In this document: positions 59,766 through 64,000 of the stretch, piece after piece
Position numbering within the stretch: position 1 is the first letter of the stretch
Layout: every line of letters begins with the position of its first letter
Source of the DNA: Streptomyces sp. NBC_00376
GTDB lineage: Bacteria > Actinomycetota > Actinomycetes > Streptomycetales > Streptomycetaceae
Direction of reading: 5' to 3'
NCBI RefSeq assembly: GCF_036077095.1
Contig: NZ_CP107960.1
Location: forward strand, 3,348,001 to 3,412,000
DNA: 64,000 bases
The notes under the pieces: model-generated
The model's input: the letters and a program-made list of their open reading frames with translations, nothing else
What the model was told of the DNA's origin: nothing
The model's database searches: none
Made by a program: the position numbers and the translations under genes

Positions 59766-60719
59766 TCAGTCCGGCAGCAGGTGCCCCCGCCTCGACAGCA
59801 GGAAGCGTTTGAAGGCGGCGACCGGCGGGGTGTCCGGGTGGCCGTCCAGCCAGGCGACGCCGATCTCACGGGCCGCCCTGGGGGCCGTGACGGTCAGTTC
59901 GACGACGCCGGGGCGGGCCACCGCGGGCGGCGGCAGCAGGGCCACGCCGAGCCCGGCCGCGACCAGGCCGCGCAGGGTCTCCGCCTCCTCGCCCTCGAAG
60001 GCGACCCGGGGCGTGAAGCCCGCCTCGGCGCACAGGTCGTCGGTGATCCGCCGCAGGCCGTAACCCGGTTCGAGGGTGACGAACTTCTCGTCGGCGGCCT
60101 CCGCGAGGCGGATGCGGCGTCGGGTGGCGAGGCGGTGGTCCTCGGGGACGACGAGGCGCAGCCGCTGTTCGTCCAGGCGGCGGGCGACCAGGTCGGGGGC
60201 GTCCGGGACGGGTGAGGTGAGGCAGAGGTCGAGGCCGCCGGCCCGCAGCCGTTCGATCATCGCCTCGCCGTAGTTCTGCACGAGCTGGAAGCGGACCCGG
60301 GGGTGGTCGGCGCGGAAGGCGCGCAGGAGGGCGGGGACGGTCTCCGAGCCCATGGTGTGGAGGAAGCCGAAGGCGACCTTGCCGGTGGCCGGGTCGGCGT
60401 CGGCCCGTACCGAGTCGGCGGCCTTCTCGACCTCGGCGAGGGCCCGCTCCGCGGAGCCGAGGAAGGTGCGGCCCGCCGGGGTGAGCGAGACGGTACGGCC
60501 CTTGCGGGCGAACAGGGCGACTCCCAGGTCCTGTTCGAGCCTGACCATCGCCCGCGAGAGCGTCGACTGCGGGACGCCGAGCTCCTGCGCGGCGCGCGTG
60601 ACGTGCTCGTGGCGGGCCACCGCCTCGAAGTAGGCGAGGCGCGGCGCGAGGATCGCGCGAATGTCTTCTTCGTAACTGCTCGGTGACAGCCGAGGCTGTG
60701 AGCTGTGCTGATGCGCCAT
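59766..60719 (-). CDS. LysR-family transcriptional regulator
   Basis: 317 residues from the ATG at 60719. The N-terminal HTH is LAYFEAVARHEHVTRAAQELGVPQSTLSRAM (given as residues about 27-58), followed by RLEQDLGVALFARKGRTV. The C-terminal periplasmic-binding-like effector domain spans about residues 100-300. It is divergent from the MFS transporter with a 63-nt shared promoter region, the classical layout of a LysR regulator and its target. AT-richer DNA at 60720-60782 includes the near-repeat TGCATTGG/CGCATGA. The effector is unknown; it might be the transported compound. Confidence 0.9.
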   Translation of the reverse strand: MAHQHSSQPRLSPSSYEEDIRAILAPRLAYFEAVARHEHVTRAAQELGVPQSTLSRAMVRLEQDLGVALFARKGRTVSLTPAGRTFLGSAERALAEVEKAADSVRADADPATGKVAFGFLHTMGSETVPALLRAFRADHPRVRFQLVQNYGEAMIERLRAGGLDLCLTSPVPDAPDLVARRLDEQRLRLVVPEDHRLATRRRIRLAEAADEKFVTLEPGYGLRRITDDLCAEAGFTPRVAFEGEEAETLRGLVAAGLGVALLPPPAVARPGVVELTVTAPRAAREIGVAWLDGHPDTPPVAAFKRFLLSRRGHLLPD

Positions 60720-60782
60720 GGGATTGATTATCGCTGTTTTGTGCATTGGACGCATGAAAGGTGAGGGGCCTACGTTCGATAC

Positions 60783-62129
60783 ATGCCTCCTGCCAGTACC
60801 GAGGCGTCCACCCTCACCGTGGCCGCCTCGCCCCAGCCGTCCCCCGTCGCCGCCCGTGTCGCCACCACCGACTCCGCCGCGACGGACCGTCTCGAACCGG
60901 GCCGCCCCGGCTACCGCCGGATGAGCTTCGCGCTCTTCGCCGCAGGTGTCGCGACCTTCGCACTCCTCTACTCCACGCAGGCCCTGCTGCCCGCCGTCTC
61001 CGCCTCCTTCGGCGCCACGGCCGGACAGGCCAGCTGGACGGTCTCCGCGGCGACCGGCGCACTGGCACTGTGCGTACTGCCGATGAGCGCGCTCTCCGAG
61101 CGGTTCGGACGGCGGCAGATGATGACCGCCTCGCTGACGGTCGCCGTACTGGTCGGACTGCTCGTCCCCTTCGCCCCCTCGCTGGGCTGGCTGATCGCGC
61201 TGCGCGCCGTCCAGGGCGCGGCACTGGCCGGGCTGCCCGCCTCCGCGATGGCGTACCTGGCCGAGGAGGTGCGGCCGAAGGCACTGGTCGCCGCGATCGG
61301 ACTGTTCGTGGCCGGCAACAGCATCGGCGGCATGAGCGGCCGCATCCTCACCGGCTGGATCGCCCAGCTGTGGGGCTGGCGCGCGGCGCTCGGCGCGGTC
61401 GGCCTGCTGGCCGTGGTCTGCGCGGTGGTCTTCCACTTCATGATCCCCCGGGCCCGGAACTTCACCCCCGGGACGCTGAACCCGAAGGCCCTCGCGAAGA
61501 CCGTCGGCGGGCACCTCGCCGATCCGCTGCTGCGCCGGCTGTACGCGATCGGCGCGCTGTTCATGACGGTGTTCGGCGCGGTCTACACGGTGATCGGCTA
61601 CCGCCTGGTGGAGGCGCCGTTCAACCTCCCGCAGGGCGTCGTCGGCTCGATCTTCCTGGTCTACCTCGTCGGTACAGTCTCCTCCGCCGCGGCCGGCCAG
61701 CTGGTCGCCCGGCTCGGCCGCCGGGGCGCGCTGTACCTGGCCGTCTCCACCACGGCCGCCGGTCTGCTGCTCTCGCTCGCCGACCAGCTGGCCGCCGTGC
61801 TCCTCGGCCTGGTCCTGATCACGGCGGGCTTCTTCGCCGGGCACGCGGTCGCCTCCTCGTCCGTGAGCCGGACCGCGACGAAGGGCCGCGCCCAGGCGTC
61901 GGCGCTCTACCAGTCCGCGTACTACCTGGGCTCCAGCGCGGGCGGCACGCTCGGCGCGGTCGCCTTCCACGCCGGGGGCTGGGCCGGGACCGTCTCGCTG
62001 GGACTGCTCGCGGTCCTCGGCGTCGTCTCGATCACCCTGTACGGGACGCGGGCAGCCCGCGCCGAGCGGCGCCGGACGGTGCCGGTGACCTCCGTGCGGC
62101 ACCGGGGCATGGCCTCCGTACAGAACTGA
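60783..62129 (+). CDS. Major facilitator superfamily efflux transporter
   Basis: 448 residues from the ATG at 60783. About twelve membrane helices in two halves are joined by a cytoplasmic loop (IPRARNFTPGTLNPKALAKT). The MFS loop motif is SERFGRRQMM after helix 2. The class resembles YnfM/Cmr-type drug or metabolite exporters, with SSSVSRTATKGRAQASALYQ in the second half. It is probably controlled by the divergent LysR protein. The substrate is unknown. A separate extended N-terminus of about 40 residues is rich in Ser/Thr/Pro. Confidence 0.9.
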   Translation: MPPASTEASTLTVAASPQPSPVAARVATTDSAATDRLEPGRPGYRRMSFALFAAGVATFALLYSTQALLPAVSASFGATAGQASWTVSAATGALALCVLPMSALSERFGRRQMMTASLTVAVLVGLLVPFAPSLGWLIALRAVQGAALAGLPASAMAYLAEEVRPKALVAAIGLFVAGNSIGGMSGRILTGWIAQLWGWRAALGAVGLLAVVCAVVFHFMIPRARNFTPGTLNPKALAKTVGGHLADPLLRRLYAIGALFMTVFGAVYTVIGYRLVEAPFNLPQGVVGSIFLVYLVGTVSSAAAGQLVARLGRRGALYLAVSTTAAGLLLSLADQLAAVLLGLVLITAGFFAGHAVASSSVSRTATKGRAQASALYQSAYYLGSSAGGTLGAVAFHAGGWAGTVSLGLLAVLGVVSITLYGTRAARAERRRTVPVTSVRHRGMASVQN

Positions 62130-62214
62130 GACATACGGCGCACAACCATCGACTCCCCGACGCGCGTCTAGAAGGCGGAAACACCTCACGGCGCGCGAAG
62201 GGGAGTTGGCGTAC

Positions 62215-62931
62215 ATGGGAGTCGCGGGGAACATACGGGGAGTCCGGCTGCGGCGCGGGCTCGCACTGTCGGCCGCGGGCCTGACCGCGGTACCGGCACT
62301 GGTGCTGGCCACCGGCGGGTCGGCGCAGGCGGCGTCCTGCACGACGTCCACCGGGCCGTACCAGAAGCAGGTCGAGAAGTACCTGAAGCGGCCGGTCGAC
62401 GGCAAGCAGTCGGCGGCCGACTGCAAGGCGATCAGGTCGTTCCAGAGCACCTACGGGGTCACCCCCACCATCGGGTACGCGGGTCCGGTCACCTGGCGCA
62501 CGATGAAGACGCTCACCGCGCAGAAGGCGGCCGGCAAGAATCCGAACAAGGACAAGAAGTGCCCCACCAACAAGGGGCGCATCGCGTGCGTGGACCTGAC
62601 CCGGCAGCTGAGCTGGATCCAGGACGGCAGCAAGCTGAAGTTCGGCCCCGTGCCGGTGCGGACCGGACGCAACGGGTACGAGACCCGCACCGGGTCGAAG
62701 AAGATCTACTGGCGCCACATCGACCACGTCTCGTCGATCTACCACGTGTCGATGCCGTACTCCCAGTTCTTCGACGGGGGTCAGGCGTTCCACGCGGTCG
62801 GCGTGAAGATGTGGAACCCGCCGGGGTCGCACGGCTGCGTCAACATGCGTACCGCCGACGCCAAGTCGTACTGGAAACTGCTGAAGAACGGCGACGACGT
62901 ATACGTGTACGGACGCAAGCCCGGAACGTGA
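62215..62931 (+). CDS. Secreted L,D-transpeptidase with peptidoglycan-binding domain
   Basis: 238 residues from the ATG at 62215, chosen over a TTG at 62206 because AAGGGGAG (62199-62204) is spaced properly for it. The signal peptide is RRGLALSAAGLTAVPALVLA, cleaved near AQAA. A small peptidoglycan-binding-like domain is next (about residues 40-105, two cysteines). The YkuD domain has the catalytic SHGCVNMRTADAKSYW (Cys about residue 208) and upstream AFHAVG histidine. It cross-links or remodels peptidoglycan outside the cell. This is the second such enzyme in the window, unrelated in layout to the one at 23649. Confidence 0.9.
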   Translation: MGVAGNIRGVRLRRGLALSAAGLTAVPALVLATGGSAQAASCTTSTGPYQKQVEKYLKRPVDGKQSAADCKAIRSFQSTYGVTPTIGYAGPVTWRTMKTLTAQKAAGKNPNKDKKCPTNKGRIACVDLTRQLSWIQDGSKLKFGPVPVRTGRNGYETRTGSKKIYWRHIDHVSSIYHVSMPYSQFFDGGQAFHAVGVKMWNPPGSHGCVNMRTADAKSYWKLLKNGDDVYVYGRKPGT

Positions 62932-63036
62932 CCCGGAACAGGGCGGCTTCGGTACTTCACACCCCCGCTGTCAGTGGCCTGCGGTAGCTTCCGGAGTGCC
63001 GGGTGAGCGGTGTCACAGCGCAACAGGGGTGGGCAG

Positions 63037-64000
63037 ATGAGTGATCTGACAACGACGACGGACGTCGACAGCCGTCTGGAGGGACACCGGGTCGAGCTGA
63101 CCGGTTACTGCTACCGGATGCTCGGCTCGGCCTTCGAGGCGGAGGACGCGGTACAGGACACGCTGGTGCGTGCCTGGCGCAACTTCGACAAGTTCGAGGG
63201 TCGTTCCTCGCTGCGGTCCTGGCTGTACCGCATCGCCACCAACGTCTGCCTGGACATGCTGAACGCGGGCAAGAAGCGGGCCCGCCCGGTCGATCTGACG
63301 GGCCCGACACCGCTCGCCCAGGCGGCGCTCAACCCCCTGCCGGAGAACACCTGGCTGGAGCCGATGCCGGACGGGCGCATGCTGCCGACGGTGGCCGACC
63401 CGGCGGAGGCCGCCGTGGCGCGGGAGTCGGTGCGCCTCGCGTTCGTCGCCGCGCTCCAGCATCTGCCGCCCAAACAGCGTGCCGTGCTGATCCTGCGCGA
63501 GGTGCTGGCCTGGAAGGCGAGCGAGGTCGCCGAGCTGCTCGACACCTCGGTCGCCTCGGTCAACAGCGCCCTCCAGCGGGCACGGGCCACCCTCACCGAA
63601 CACGAGGGCAGGCCCGCCGATGCCGCGAATCCGCTCGACGAGGAGCAGCGCAAGCTCCTTGAGCGGTACGTGGCGGCCTTCGAGGGCTACGACATGGCGG
63701 CGCTGACGGCGCTGCTCCATGAGGACGCCGTGATGACCATGCCGCCGTTCGACCTCTGGCTCCAGGGGCACGACGACATCACCGGCTTTATGCTCTCCAT
63801 CGGCGCGGGCTGTGCCGGCTCCCGCCTGGTGGCGACGTCGGCGAACGGCACCCCGGCGTTCGCGCACTACAAGCCGAATCCGGACGGGCCCGGGTTCGTG
63901 CCGTGGGCGGTGCAGGTCATCGACATCTCGGACGGGGCCATCACCGGGATGCACTGCTTCCTGGACACGCCGCGCTGGTTCCCGCTCTTCGGACTGCCGG
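63037..64000 (+). CDS. ECF sigma factor with SnoaL-like C-terminal domain (3' end outside window)
   Basis: 321 codons visible from the ATG at 63037 to the window end, no stop. Region 2 is VELTGYCYRMLGSAFEAEDA followed by VQDTLVRAWRNFDKF. Region 4 is LPPKQRAVLILREVLAWKAS with a recognition helix TSVASVNSALQRARATL. After about residue 205, a SnoaL-like domain begins (LLERYVAAFEGYDMAALTALL). This arrangement is the SigX5/TIGR02960-like class of actinobacterial ECF factors, in which the C-terminal domain regulates activity in place of an anti-sigma factor. No such regulator gene is seen upstream. Confidence 0.9.
   Translation, partial: MSDLTTTTDVDSRLEGHRVELTGYCYRMLGSAFEAEDAVQDTLVRAWRNFDKFEGRSSLRSWLYRIATNVCLDMLNAGKKRARPVDLTGPTPLAQAALNPLPENTWLEPMPDGRMLPTVADPAEAAVARESVRLAFVAALQHLPPKQRAVLILREVLAWKASEVAELLDTSVASVNSALQRARATLTEHEGRPADAANPLDEEQRKLLERYVAAFEGYDMAALTALLHEDAVMTMPPFDLWLQGHDDITGFMLSIGAGCAGSRLVATSANGTPAFAHYKPNPDGPGFVPWAVQVIDISDGAITGMHCFLDTPRWFPLFGLP

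Overview
The window is about 64 kb of high-GC chromosomal DNA from a Streptomyces-type actinomycete. The supporting signs are GTG starts, GTGA overlaps, mycothiol metabolism (mca), class-E-sortase-like LAxTG signals and the AfsQ1/AfsQ2/SigQ signalling locus. From memory, much of the gene order follows the S. coelicolor core from about SCO4967 (mca) down to SCO4901 (adenosine deaminase), so most of this is conserved core chromosome. The main break is at about 13.9-25 kb. That stretch holds TIG-repeat proteins, a gdhA gene, gene fragments and unusual palindromes.

Layout. 0-3.2 kb: the 3' part of a large STAND/NB-ARC-TPR protein. 3.2-5.6 kb: a small membrane protein, mca, a DUF4307-like gene and greA. 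5.6-13.9 kb: a DrrAB-like ABC exporter, ilvA, a MarR regulator, a sigma-like/membrane-protein pair, a DUF1059 gene, metB, a membrane-anchored hypothetical and msrA. 13.9-18.4 kb: a SUKH-like gene, about 1 kb without a gene, two signal-less TIG-repeat proteins and a DUF2568 gene. 18.4-25.6 kb: gdhA, orphan membrane proteins, an ABC-ATPase fragment and an L,D-transpeptidase lipoprotein. 25.6-32.2 kb: an LAxTG mini-protein, hutH, a GAF-GGDEF protein, an enoyl-CoA hydratase, adenylate cyclase and birA. 32.2-38.5 kb: acyl-CoA carboxylase beta and epsilon genes, maf, the biotinylated alpha subunit and a TetR gene. 38.5-42.1 kb: a MITE abutting a DeoR regulator, a quinone-reductase-type flavoprotein and a gamma-glutamylcyclotransferase-like gene. 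42.1-50.4 kb: nucleoside catabolism (purine nucleoside phosphorylase, phosphohexomutase-family enzyme, deoC, two aldehyde dehydrogenase genes), interrupted by a decayed Pst-type locus. 50.5-57 kb: sigQ divergent from afsQ1-afsQ2-lipoprotein, then VanZ and PspC genes. 57-64 kb: adenosine deaminase, a hydrolase-like gene, a LysR/MFS pair, a second L,D-transpeptidase and a sigma factor cut by the window end.

How the genes fit together. BirA can biotinylate the alpha subunit (biotin Lys549), which works with the beta and epsilon subunits to make (methyl)malonyl-CoA. The nucleoside genes form a pathway: adenosine deaminase, then nucleoside phosphorylase, then pentose-phosphate isomerisation, then DeoC cleavage, then acetaldehyde oxidation by the linked aldehyde dehydrogenases. 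The promoters of the phosphorylase, deoC and adenosine deaminase genes carry the same perfect 12-bp palindrome CTACGCGCGTAG. I think this is the strongest candidate for an undescribed regulon. A perfect AfsQ1-type box (GTCAC-N6-GTCAC) lies upstream of sigQ.
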